Of a DNA stretch of 64,000 nt, positions 16,767-24,761 are shown piece by piece. The notes beneath the pieces are model-generated. The model searched no databases. It had not been told where the DNA came from and worked only from the letters and a program-made list of their open reading frames with translations. Location: the NCBI GenBank assembly GCA_035547835.1, contig DASZTW010000007.1, forward strand, positions 62,001 to 126,000, written 5' to 3'. Positions within the stretch are counted from its first letter, which is position 1, and the number at the start of each line of letters is the position of its first letter. Source of the stretch: Acidimicrobiales bacterium (GTDB lineage: Bacteria; Actinomycetota; Acidimicrobiia; Acidimicrobiales; Iamiaceae). Both the position numbers and the translations under genes were made by a program.

Positions 16767-17951
16767 TCAGCGGCGGGCGTAGGCCCAACCGGGGCCGCGC
16801 AACACGTAGGACAGGCGGTCGTGCCAGGTGGTCGAGCGGCTGACGTCGCGCACGATGTCGGCGTACTCGTGGGTGGCGATGCGCAAGGGGTTGAACGTGT
16901 TGATGTTCTTCGTGAGGCCGTAGATGACCGGGTCGTCGGCACGCTCGCGCTGGAAGGTGCCGAACAGGCGGTCCCAGATGATCAAGATCCCGCCGTGGTT
17001 GCGGTCGATGTAGCGGCTGTTGGAGCCGTGGTGCACCCGGTGGTGCGACGGCGAGTTGAGCGCTTCCTCGGCGGGACCGATCTTGCGGATCGCGTCGGTG
17101 TGCACCCAGTACTGGTACAGCAAGTTCACCCCGCGGGCCTGTTCCACGAGGCGGGGGCGGACGCCGAGGCGGCACATCAGGCCCTGGGGCACGAACACGC
17201 CGAGCACGTCGGCGACGGGCTGGCGCAGTGCCGTGGACAGGTTGTAACGCTCGCTCGAGTGGTGCACCACGTGGATCGCCCACAGCGCCCGCACTTCGTG
17301 CATGAGGCGGTGGTTCCAGTAGTAGATGAGATCCCAGCCGATGATGGCGACCGCCCACGCGGCCACACCCTCGCCGAGGTCGCGTCCGCCGTTGCGCTTC
17401 CACATCGCAGCGGGGCGGTTGTGCACCGCCGCACCGGTCGACGCGGCGAGCGCCCCCGCGGCGATCGTGACCGGGCCACCGACTCGGGCCAACTTGCGAG
17501 CCCAGGCTGCGACGCGGCGACGTCGGGCGGCGCGCGGGCCCGGCGCGGACTCGGTTGGCACCAGCGCAGCGAGCGTCGGCGGCGCGTCGCTGTGGGTCGC
17601 CGTCAGGCCAGCAGCTGAGGTGGGCTCGACACGTGCGTGATCGGCGGCACGCCGGTCGAGCGTGGCCAGGCGATCGGCCACGGTGGTGATGACGGCCGCG
17701 CCCACGGCGGTGCGCACCAACACCTTCGGGAAGCGACCGCTGCCCGGTGCGACGAGTCGCACCAACGCGCCCGCGGCGAACGGCGCGACGAGGCTCGCGG
17801 TGCCCATCGTGAGGCTCGCGATGGTGTCGGACCGCTCGTAGTCCGACGGCTGGGCGCCTTCGCGGCGCGCCCGACGTGCCAGCACGCGGCGTTCTACGGC
17901 CATCGAGCCGAAGTAGAACGGTGTGGCGGCAACCGTCAGATCCATCGTCAC
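16767..17951 (-). CDS. Fatty-acid-hydroxylase family protein, alkylglycerol monooxygenase-like
   Basis: This 394-residue membrane protein is a di-iron hydroxylase of the sterol desaturase superfamily. The histidine boxes are HRLMH (214-218), HVVHH (227-231) and HHRVHH (303-308). The stretches HHSSERYNLSTALRQ, NLLYQYWVHTDAI, and LNSPSHHRVHHG followed by ILIIWDRLFGTF closely follow eukaryotic alkylglycerol monooxygenase (as I recall, HHSSEDYNLSTALRQ and NLLYQFWIHTEVI in the human enzyme). That enzyme cleaves the ether bond of alkylglycerols using tetrahydrobiopterin. Bacterial substrates remain unproven. N-terminal hydrophobic segments and an Ala/Arg-rich linker precede the catalytic part. It has no operon partner. 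Confidence 0.82.
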   Translation of the reverse strand: MTMDLTVAATPFYFGSMAVERRVLARRARREGAQPSDYERSDTIASLTMGTASLVAPFAAGALVRLVAPGSGRFPKVLVRTAVGAAVITTVADRLATLDRRAADHARVEPTSAAGLTATHSDAPPTLAALVPTESAPGPRAARRRRVAAWARKLARVGGPVTIAAGALAASTGAAVHNRPAAMWKRNGGRDLGEGVAAWAVAIIGWDLIYYWNHRLMHEVRALWAIHVVHHSSERYNLSTALRQPVADVLGVFVPQGLMCRLGVRPRLVEQARGVNLLYQYWVHTDAIRKIGPAEEALNSPSHHRVHHGSNSRYIDRNHGGILIIWDRLFGTFQRERADDPVIYGLTKNINTFNPLRIATHEYADIVRDVSRSTTWHDRLSYVLRGPGWAYARR

Positions 17952-18034
17952 CCCCGTCCACGTGGCCGGCCGCTGGCGCCATTGTGGCGCGGACCGCTTT
18001 GGTCGGGCACATCTACGCCACCGAGGAGGGCCTC

Positions 18035-18460
18035 ATGCCCCTGCAACTCGTCCCGCTCTGTGAGATCGACATCACGCTCGGCACGCCGATCGTGATCGGC
18101 GAGGGTCCGGCCGGGATGCGGATGGTGCTGGAGGTCGGCTCGGCGACGATGACCGGCGACCGGATCTCGGGCCACCACCACGGCTCGGCGTCCGCCGACT
18201 GGGTGACCGTGATCGACGGCGTGGGGGCGGTCGACGTGCGCGCCACGCTCGAGACCGATGACGGCGCGCTGGTGCTGGTGCAGTACCGAGGCCGCACCAA
18301 CCTCGCCAGCGGCGAGGCGTCCGCCCCGATCTACGTGGCGCCGACGTTCGAGACGGGCGCGGAGCAGTACCGGTGGCTCAACCTGGTGCAGGCAGTGGGC
18401 GTCGGCCACCTCGACGGCACGGCGCTCCACTACGAGTGGTTCGAGGTGCGCGAACCCTGA
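18035..18460 (+). CDS. DUF3237 domain protein
   Basis: This 141-residue protein resembles the DUF3237 family. It starts MPLQLVPLCEIDITLGTPIV, with ISGHHHGSASADWVTVIDGVGAVDVRATLETDDGALVLVQYRG in the middle and ETGAEQYRWLNLVQAVGVG at the end. The family forms small beta barrels of unknown function. A good Shine-Dalgarno (GAGGAGGG) precedes the ATG at 18035. It is divergent from the hydroxylase gene and converges on the PF10118 gene with a single base between the two stop codons. Confidence 0.8.
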   Translation: MPLQLVPLCEIDITLGTPIVIGEGPAGMRMVLEVGSATMTGDRISGHHHGSASADWVTVIDGVGAVDVRATLETDDGALVLVQYRGRTNLASGEASAPIYVAPTFETGAEQYRWLNLVQAVGVGHLDGTALHYEWFEVREP

Positions 18461-18461
18461 G

Positions 18462-19313
18462 TCAGGCGGCTGTGCCCAGCAGCTTGGTGGTCAGGCGGCC
18501 GCCGTCGCCGAACAGTTGCTCGCGCCACTCGGCGAGCAGCTCGGTGTTGTCGCGATCGCTGGGGTGGAAGCCGGGCACCGAGTAGGCGAGCAGCCCTCGC
18601 AGGACCCGCATGCTGATGAACGGCGATCGGCCGACGGATCGCAGGCTCGCCCACCAGCGCCGGCGGTCGCGGCGCGCCGGGTCACGCCGCACCGAGATCG
18701 TCGTCCAGGCCACGACCGCCGGGATGAACGCGGCGGTGACCACTTGCATGGTGACGATGCGCATCGCCTCGGTGCCGCCGAGGGCCTTGTAGACGTCGAA
18801 CGCCACGGACTTGTGCTCGGACTCCTCGACGGCGTGCCACAGGAACAGCGAGCGCACCTCGTCGTCATCGAACAGCGCGCGTGCGTCGGGGTCGCTCAGC
18901 AGCACCTCGGCCAGCAGCGCCGTGTAGTGCTCGAAGGCCGAGGTCACGGCCAGCTGCACCTTCTTCGGAAGGTGCTCGGTTGCGCGCTGCGCATCCTGCT
19001 CGAGCAGCCGGTCGATGGTGTCGGTGGGGTAGCCGAGCTGGGCGAGCCGCTCGTTGAACTCGCGGTGGTGGTTGCCGTGGGTGGCTTCCTGGCCGATGAA
19101 CCCGGCGACCTGGCGCTTCAGGTCGGGATCGGTGATCTCGTCGCGCACGTTGCGCACCGAGCGGACGAAGAAGTCCTCCCCGGCGGGGAACAGCGCGGAC
19201 AGCACCGCGATGATGTGGCCCCAGAGCAGGTTCTCGTCCGCCATGTAGTGCCGAGGGAGATCGGCCGGGATCTCGAATGCGATCCGCCGTGCCTTGACCG
19301 TCGTGTCGCCCAA
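18462..19313 (-). CDS. PF10118 predicted metal-dependent hydrolase (ferritin-like)
   Basis: This 283-residue, mainly helical protein carries the PF10118 pattern. Acidic/histidine motifs that would bind metal are visible in QEATHGNHHREFNE (mid N-terminal half), FEHYTALLAEVLL and WHAVEESEHKSVAFDV, giving a ferritin-like four-helix arrangement. A hydrophobic segment follows. The start is taken as TTG at 19313 because AGGAG lies just upstream and homologues begin near TVKARRIAFE. A 17-bp palindrome lies 31 bp upstream. The family is often linked to lipid genes in actinobacteria, but its reaction is unknown. Confidence 0.78.
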   Translation of the reverse strand: MGDTTVKARRIAFEIPADLPRHYMADENLLWGHIIAVLSALFPAGEDFFVRSVRNVRDEITDPDLKRQVAGFIGQEATHGNHHREFNERLAQLGYPTDTIDRLLEQDAQRATEHLPKKVQLAVTSAFEHYTALLAEVLLSDPDARALFDDDEVRSLFLWHAVEESEHKSVAFDVYKALGGTEAMRIVTMQVVTAAFIPAVVAWTTISVRRDPARRDRRRWWASLRSVGRSPFISMRVLRGLLAYSVPGFHPSDRDNTELLAEWREQLFGDGGRLTTKLLGTAA

Positions 19314-19343
19314 CGCGCTGCTCCTGTCCGGGGGATGCGGTGC

Positions 19344-19360
19344 TGTTACCGATGGTAACA
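19344..19360. promoter_or_regulatory. Palindromic operator-like site
   Basis: TGTTACCGATGGTAACA is a perfect inverted repeat with 7-bp arms around GAT, 31 bp upstream of the PF10118 gene start. Its TACC/GGTA half-sites resemble those of the palindrome at 5638-5655 but with 3 rather than 4 central bases. No regulator gene is adjacent. Confidence 0.55.
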
Positions 19361-19399
19361 CGCGGCGCGGTGCGGAGGAAGGATCAGCGGAGATGAGCC

Positions 19400-21322
19400 T
19401 CAGTGGTACAGCACCGGCGTCGACGGTTGGCAGTCCATCTTCAGCGGCCACACGGTGGCGCCCGCGAGGTTCATGCCGAGCAGCTGCGCCAACGGCGTGA
19501 CCACGTACTGGTCGACGAGGCCGAGAGCCTGGTTGACCAGCGGCATGATGGCCCCTTGGAGCAGGCTGAAGGTGATCGGGAGGCTGGCGTTCAACAAGGT
19601 CACGCTTCCGCCTTGCAACTGCAGAAGGTTCTTGAGACCGAGCGGGCTCGAGCCGAACGAGCCGCTTCCCGGGCTGAACGACGTGTACTGGTTCGGTCCA
19701 GGGCCGAGCGCATTGAACGTGAGCGGACTCGAAGTGCCGTTGGCTTTCGCTCCGGCTGTGAAGTCGACGCCCGCGAGCACCCCGGAGCCAAGCGTGATGT
19801 CGAAGTGGATCGGCGCGTTCACGGTGGCGGCGCTCAGCTCCGATGGTGTGAGCACCAACCGCTTGTTCGTGCAGTCGATGTGCTGGGTCACGGTGGCTTT
19901 CGCGCCCGTGACCGTGATGGGCACCGAGCCGTTGATGCCGATGGTCAATGACTTGAGCACCGGACCGAGCAGGCAGCCGAGCACCTGGAACAGCCCACCG
20001 AGCAGCGTCGCCAAGAGACTCTGCTCGGCCGGCGGGATGTTGCAGGCGTTCACCGAGTTCGCGCTCGAGAGGTTGAGGTTCGGTGTGACCGTGAGCTGGA
20101 GCTGCTTGGTGGTGACCGACGCGCCTTCGTTCGGGCCGCCGATGCGAGGCGCCTCGGTGACGGTGAGCCCGACTCCGACGCTGGTGAGGCCGGGAATGCT
20201 CAGGCCGGTGTTCGGCACGTTGATGAAGTGGTCGCTGTCGGCGAGGAACACGCTGCTGAGCAGGAGCTGCCCGAGGTTGAGGGAGACGTCGGCGGCCGGC
20301 ACACTGCCGCCGGCATCGACGCCGAGGATGTCGCCGAGACGGATCTTCGGCGCGGTGGGGGCGAGCGACAGCAGCCCGTTGAGCGCCGTCAGGGCTGCGC
20401 TGTCCCCGCTGCCGGCCTGGACCGCGCCGATCGATGCGACGACGAGGTCGTGCATCGACACCATCGTGTCGAGGAGTTGGTCGGGGGAACCGACGGTGAC
20501 GGGCAAGTAGGTCTGCAGCGCGCCGACGGTGACGCTCGTCCTGACGACGCCGGAGTAGCTGAGGGCGGCGGCGCCCGGCAGGACCTGGTTGAGCAACTGG
20601 CCGAGCACCTTGTCGGTGTTGGGGTCGAGGCTCGCCAGGAAGGAACCCACCCTGAACCACGCTTGCGCTGGGCCCTGCGCCGTCACCGCCGATCGCGACG
20701 TGGCGCGTGACGCGGTCGAGAAGAAGTACTTGACGGTGTCCTGCGCCGTCACCCGGACGGCGGTGGGCGGGTCGGACGGACCTCCGGGGTAGCTGCTCGA
20801 CGGGATGAAGCAGGTCGTGCCGTCGGCGCTGGTCGTACTGGTGTCGCAGTACTGGTTCGGTGCCGCACCGATGTGGCCAACGGAGATCGTGACCACCGGG
20901 CCCTTCGGATACGTCGCCCCCGGCGGGAAGTCGTCTCGGTCATAGCACCAGATCGAGTCGTTCGGCGACGCGGTCTGCGGCGGCGCGGCGCGCTGGCATT
21001 GGAATGTGGGCGACGTCAGCCCGTTGCGCTGCGCGCTTGCCTGGGCGGCGGCGATCCAGTTCGCGTCGGTGACGAGCTGGGCGGACTTCGTGTTGGGTGT
21101 GATGTACCGCAACATGTCGAGCGCCATGTCGTCCGCCGTCTTTTGCAGGTCGCGTCGCTTGGCCGACAACGTGCCGATGTCGATGGTGAGCGACGTGGCG
21201 ACAATCAGCACGACCATCGAGAACGCCGCCATCAACAACACGGCGCCGCCTTCGCGCCGCGTCCGCTCGGTGGGAAACCGGGAGCGGATCCCGGAGCCCG
21301 CACGCACGATCGCGCGCTTCAT
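19400..21322 (-). CDS. tadG: TadG-like pilus-associated protein with a large exported region
   Basis: This 640-residue protein has an N-terminal prepilin-like membrane anchor, TRREGGAVLLMAAFSMVVLIVATSLTIDIGTLSAKRRDLQKTADDMALDML, the usual TadG/Tad-secretion start. The remaining roughly 570 residues are predicted to lie outside the membrane. They are rich in Gly, Ser, Thr, Leu and Val, have a few cysteines, and match no domain I recognise. The ATG at 21322 overlaps the tadE stop (ATGA). TadG-type minor pilins help assemble or decorate Flp pili. The main tad genes are 11-20 kb away. Confidence 0.8.
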   Translation of the reverse strand: MKRAIVRAGSGIRSRFPTERTRREGGAVLLMAAFSMVVLIVATSLTIDIGTLSAKRRDLQKTADDMALDMLRYITPNTKSAQLVTDANWIAAAQASAQRNGLTSPTFQCQRAAPPQTASPNDSIWCYDRDDFPPGATYPKGPVVTISVGHIGAAPNQYCDTSTTSADGTTCFIPSSSYPGGPSDPPTAVRVTAQDTVKYFFSTASRATSRSAVTAQGPAQAWFRVGSFLASLDPNTDKVLGQLLNQVLPGAAALSYSGVVRTSVTVGALQTYLPVTVGSPDQLLDTMVSMHDLVVASIGAVQAGSGDSAALTALNGLLSLAPTAPKIRLGDILGVDAGGSVPAADVSLNLGQLLLSSVFLADSDHFINVPNTGLSIPGLTSVGVGLTVTEAPRIGGPNEGASVTTKQLQLTVTPNLNLSSANSVNACNIPPAEQSLLATLLGGLFQVLGCLLGPVLKSLTIGINGSVPITVTGAKATVTQHIDCTNKRLVLTPSELSAATVNAPIHFDITLGSGVLAGVDFTAGAKANGTSSPLTFNALGPGPNQYTSFSPGSGSFGSSPLGLKNLLQLQGGSVTLLNASLPITFSLLQGAIMPLVNQALGLVDQYVVTPLAQLLGMNLAGATVWPLKMDCQPSTPVLYH

Positions 21323-21804
21323 GGGTTCATCTGCACGACGGCCGTCGAGTGGATGTGCCTTGGCAGCACGTTGTCCAACAGCGGCAGCGACGGGAGGATC
21401 GGGTGGCTCGCGTAGTCGTACGTCACCGTGACGGTGGCGCACTTGGCGCTGGCGTTGCCTTGGCACGCCGCGACCGAGATGTTGCAGGTCATGCCCGATG
21501 ACGTGCAGGTCTTGCTCCAGCCGCTGATCGGCCGGTTGGCGGCGAGAAGGGCCGTCGAGGTCACCAGCGCAGTCGAAGCGTTGCCCGACACCGGTGCGAC
21601 CGCACGGGCACCCTCCGCGGCGGACTGGGTGACGGCTTGCTTGAAGCTGAGGATGACGCCGAAGTACAGGATCCCGAACAGGATCAACAGGAGCGGGCCG
21701 ACCACGATGGCGAACTCGACGAGGCTGGCTCCTCGCTCGCCCTCGTCGCGGTGGGCCGCACGGAGCCGGGCCCAACGACTTGCTGGTCGCGACCTTCGGC
21801 GCAC
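21319..21804 (-). CDS. tadE: TadE-family minor pilin
   Basis: This 161-residue protein has a positively charged start, then ERGASLVEFAIVVGPLLLILFGILYFGVILS. This is a type IV-like prepilin motif (Gly before Ala, Glu at +5 or +6) with a single membrane helix, typical of TadE pseudopilins. The mature part carries four cysteines. The GTG start at 21804 has a strong AGAGGAG Shine-Dalgarno. It is cotranscribed with tadG through a 4-bp overlap. The prepilin peptidase needed to process it is not in the window. Confidence 0.87.
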   Translation of the reverse strand: MRRRSRPASRWARLRAAHRDEGERGASLVEFAIVVGPLLLILFGILYFGVILSFKQAVTQSAAEGARAVAPVSGNASTALVTSTALLAANRPISGWSKTCTSSGMTCNISVAACQGNASAKCATVTVTYDYASHPILPSLPLLDNVLPRHIHSTAVVQMNP

Positions 21805-21923
21805 CGCTTGCTCCTCTCGACAGCCCCGATCCGGCGCAGGTACGCCGGTACGAGTTCCTCGTCGGAGCGAATCGACGCGTGTTGAGCCGTTGCGGGCGAT
21901 TTCGCGTGGATCGAATCCTCGTG

Positions 21924-21966
21924 CTGTGAGCAGTTGGCGACCTGCCAGGTGGTCAAGTGCTCACAG
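21924..21966 (-). terminator. Nested hairpin downstream of malQ
   Basis: Outer arms CTGTGAGCA (21924-21932) and TGCTCACAG (21958-21966) are perfect inverted repeats. A second inner inverted repeat ACCT-GCC-AGGT sits between them. The hairpin begins 8 bases after the malQ stop, as expected for a transcription terminator, though no T-run follows. It could alternatively be a regulatory site for tadE. Confidence 0.5.
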
Positions 21967-21973
21967 CTGGGTC

Positions 21974-24112
21974 CTATCGCAGGGTGGGGTCCGCACCGTC
22001 GCGGTCGGGACGGTCGGCGTCGGGACGGTTGGCGTCGGGACGGTTGGCGTCGGGACGGCGGGGGCGCGCGGCACGCAGGGTGGCGGCGCAACGCTGCATC
22101 AGCGGATGTGCCGCGAGGTCCTCCAGCGGTACCGGGAGCGGGAGCGACCAGTTCGCGCGTTGGGTGGCCACGGTGCCCGGCAGGTTGGGACGCGCCGTCG
22201 CGCCCAGCGCGTCATCGAGGCTCAGCGCGACGAGCGCGGCGGGCGACCCGGCCAACGCTCGCACGATGTCGCCGATCACCTCAGCGGTCGGTGGCTCACC
22301 GGTCACCTTGGGTGCGGGCGACGCCCCGGTGCGGTGTTGTGCGGCGGTCGACCCGGAGGTTGACGGGCCCGGCGGGACCGGTTCGCCGGCGGTCGACCCG
22401 GAGGTTGACGGGCCCGGCGGGACCGGTTCGCCGGCGGGCGACCCGGAGGTTGACGGGCCCGGCTGGACCGGTTCCCCGGATGGCACTTCGGTCGTGCGGT
22501 CCGAGGCAGCGGCGACGAGGAGGCGACGTCGCATGGCGGCTGCCGCGGCTTCATCCAGGGGCACGCCAGCGGCGAGCACGTCGGCGGCGTCTGCACCGCT
22601 GAGCAGCCCGGCGACCGTGGGCAAGTCGTGGGTGCTGACCGATGCCATGCACGACTCGGGGTACTCGGCGGGCAGGCCGTCCTCGAACCACACCAGGCGG
22701 GTTCCCAGCACACCTCGATCCGCGAGCAGCTCGCGCACACCAGGCTCGACGGTGCCGAGGTCCTCGCCCACCAGCAAGGTGGCGGTGCGGGCGGCTTCGA
22801 GCAGCACGACGTCGAGCAGCTCGGTGCCGGGGAAGCGGACATAGCCGCCCGCGTCCGGTGTCGCCTCCGGCGGCACCCAGAACAAGCGGAACAGCCCCAT
22901 CACGTGGTCGATCCTGAGGGCAGCGGCCCGTGCGCACACCGCCCGCACCACCTCGACGAGCGGCCGGTAGTGGGCGGCGCGCAGCGCCCACGGGATGAAC
23001 GGCGCGACACCCCAGTCCTGACCGAGCGGCCCGAGCGCGTCGGGCGGAGCACCGATGCGCACCCCCTCGGCCAGCACGTGCTGCCAGCGCCAGCTGTCAG
23101 CACCGCCGGGGTCGACGCCGACGGGGAGGTCGGCCATCACCTGCAGCTCGGCCGTGGCGGCCGCGAGCTGCCGGTCGAGCAGCCATTGCACCCACGTCCA
23201 GAACTCCACGCGGTCGGCCGTGGCGGGCTCGGTGACGGCCGTGGTCGCGCCGGGCCCGGTTGGGTCGCGCAGCGGAGTCGGCCACCGGCGCCAATCGTGT
23301 CCGTGCGCCTCGGTCAAGGCGCGGTGGCGGGCATAGTCGACCAGGCCGTCACCTTCGGCCTCGCGCCACCGCCGGAACGCGGGGTCGGTCCGGGCCGCGC
23401 TCCGGTGGAGCATCCACAGCTGCTCCAGCGCGGCTCGCTTCAGCGACCAGATGCGGTCGCGGTCGATGACCGGTCCGCTGGTGAGGGCGCGGCCGGCGGC
23501 GGCGAGACGCGGTAGGTCAGGGAGTTGGTGCGCGCCCGGGATGTCCTCGATGCGGAGCCAGAGCGGGTGGAGCCAACGGCGGCTCGACGGGAAGTAGGGC
23601 GACGCTTCGCAGACCGGCTCGGTGCGTGCGTCGAACACGGGGTTGACGAGCGTGAGCGACGCACCCGACGCGCGAGCGAACCGGCCGAACGCGGCGAGGT
23701 CGCCCAAGTCGCCGATGCCCCAGCTGTGGCTCGAGCGCAGCGCGTAGAGCTGGGCCGACCACAGCCACGCGCGCAGGTCGGGCGGCAGCGTGGCACGAGA
23801 CGGGTGGACCGCCAAGGTGGTGGTGGGCCCGCCGTCGGGCCGGCGCAGCTGGTGCCAGCCGATCGGGAGGTCGGGCGGGAGTGAGGCGACGCTGCCGAGT
23901 TCGGTGCCGTCCTCGAGCAGCAGTTCGCGCCGGCCGGGGAGCCGCCGTGTGTCACCGGCGACGACGAACTCCAGGGGTGGGCCGGTGGGTGGCTGGTCGC
24001 CGTCGGATCCCATCGCGGCGCGCAGCGCAGATCGGCTGGCCGTCCCGAGCGGTCGCCATGTTCCTGCGACGTCGGTGTAGCCGTCGTCGATCCCCCACAC
24101 ATCGGTCGCCAT
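21974..24112 (-). CDS. malQ: 4-alpha-glucanotransferase (GH77)
   Basis: This 712-residue cytosolic amylomaltase transfers glucan segments between maltodextrins. GH77 catalytic motifs are present: the nucleophile Asp in LRIDHVMGLFRLFWVP, the acid/base Glu in LLVGEDLGTV and the third carboxylate in SVSTHDLPTVAG. SSHSWGIGDLGDLA and QLAAATAELQVMADLPVGVDPGGAD are also family features. Oddities are a Pro/Ser/Thr-rich insert of three 15-residue repeats (GEPVPPGPSTSGSTA type) after the catalytic part, and a C-terminal tail of DANRP repeats, both caused by DNA tandem repeats. The stop is TAG at 21974. It is not in an operon with other glycogen genes here. Confidence 0.93.
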   Translation of the reverse strand: MATDVWGIDDGYTDVAGTWRPLGTASRSALRAAMGSDGDQPPTGPPLEFVVAGDTRRLPGRRELLLEDGTELGSVASLPPDLPIGWHQLRRPDGGPTTTLAVHPSRATLPPDLRAWLWSAQLYALRSSHSWGIGDLGDLAAFGRFARASGASLTLVNPVFDARTEPVCEASPYFPSSRRWLHPLWLRIEDIPGAHQLPDLPRLAAAGRALTSGPVIDRDRIWSLKRAALEQLWMLHRSAARTDPAFRRWREAEGDGLVDYARHRALTEAHGHDWRRWPTPLRDPTGPGATTAVTEPATADRVEFWTWVQWLLDRQLAAATAELQVMADLPVGVDPGGADSWRWQHVLAEGVRIGAPPDALGPLGQDWGVAPFIPWALRAAHYRPLVEVVRAVCARAAALRIDHVMGLFRLFWVPPEATPDAGGYVRFPGTELLDVVLLEAARTATLLVGEDLGTVEPGVRELLADRGVLGTRLVWFEDGLPAEYPESCMASVSTHDLPTVAGLLSGADAADVLAAGVPLDEAAAAAMRRRLLVAAASDRTTEVPSGEPVQPGPSTSGSPAGEPVPPGPSTSGSTAGEPVPPGPSTSGSTAAQHRTGASPAPKVTGEPPTAEVIGDIVRALAGSPAALVALSLDDALGATARPNLPGTVATQRANWSLPLPVPLEDLAAHPLMQRCAATLRAARPRRPDANRPDANRPDADRPDRDGADPTLR
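22002..22061. repeat. 15-bp tandem repeat in the malQ 3' end
   Basis: Four consecutive units related to GCGTCGGGACGGTTG at 22002-22061. They are read in frame on the minus strand as a DANRP-type pentapeptide repeat at the C-terminus of MalQ. Confidence 0.85.
22346..22480. repeat. 45-bp tandem repeat inside malQ
   Basis: Three head-to-tail 45-bp units begin at 22346, 22391 and 22436 and are almost identical. The length is a multiple of three, so they encode a 15-residue Pro/Ser/Thr-rich repeat without shifting the frame. Confidence 0.9.
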
Positions 24113-24139
24113 CGCCTGTCTCCGGGTGGCTTGCTGGCG

Positions 24140-24670
24140 TCAGCCGTTCGGGTGGTCGGGCCCGCGGTTGGCGTGTTCGGACACGAACCGGTGGGCGGCG
24201 CGGACGTCGACCGAGCTGCAGGTCTGCTTGTACAGCCACGAGGTCAGCACCACCCGACCGTCGCGGAGGTCGGGGTTCGGCGCAACAACCACTTTGGTGC
24301 CGGCGAGCGAACGCACCGTGGTGAGCGAACGATCCGAGAGCGCCCGGTACTGCACCAGGACGTTGCCGCCTTCGAGGAGCCCGACCTGGACGGGTTTGGG
24401 GATCGCGCTCGTCTGGACCCCGTGGATCGGCGGCGACGGCTGATGGGGCCCCGACGTCGGTGGATCTGTGAGATAGGTGGGGGTCGGCGCGTTCGGCAGC
24501 ACGTGTTGGATCGAGCGCGGATCGAGCACTTCGCGCTGCACCGGACCGCATGCAGCGGTGGCGTCCGCACCCCCACCCTTGGCGCCGCACCCGGCGGTCG
24601 CGACGAGGCACAGTCCGGCGAACGAAGCGGCCGCGAGCACGCCGCTGATCCGCCGTCGTCCAGTCGCCAT
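24140..24670 (-). CDS. DUF3105-like lipoprotein
   Basis: This 176-residue protein has a signal peptide and lipobox (LAAASFAGLCLVATAGCG), so it is likely anchored on the outside of the cytoplasmic membrane. The segment TDPPTSGPHQPSPPIHGV resembles the DUF3105 motif found in actinobacterial secreted proteins of unknown role. WLYKQTCSSVDVRAAHRFVSEHANRGPDHP at the end is also in keeping with it. The ATG at 24670 is preferred; a GTG lies 6 bases upstream. malQ starts 27 bp downstream on the same strand. Confidence 0.75.
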   Translation of the reverse strand: MATGRRRISGVLAAASFAGLCLVATAGCGAKGGGADATAACGPVQREVLDPRSIQHVLPNAPTPTYLTDPPTSGPHQPSPPIHGVQTSAIPKPVQVGLLEGGNVLVQYRALSDRSLTTVRSLAGTKVVVAPNPDLRDGRVVLTSWLYKQTCSSVDVRAAHRFVSEHANRGPDHPNG

Positions 24671-24761
24671 GCGCACAGTGTCGCAGGGGGGCGCTGCCTA
24701 GACTGCGCGAAGCAGCAACGTCGCCGCGTCCCAGGGGAGACCCCGGGAGAAAGGGGCAAGG

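Noticed and set aside
22346-22480. CRISPR-like array at the malQ repeats
   Set aside because: Units are directly adjacent without spacers and are read in frame within a gene, so it is a minisatellite.
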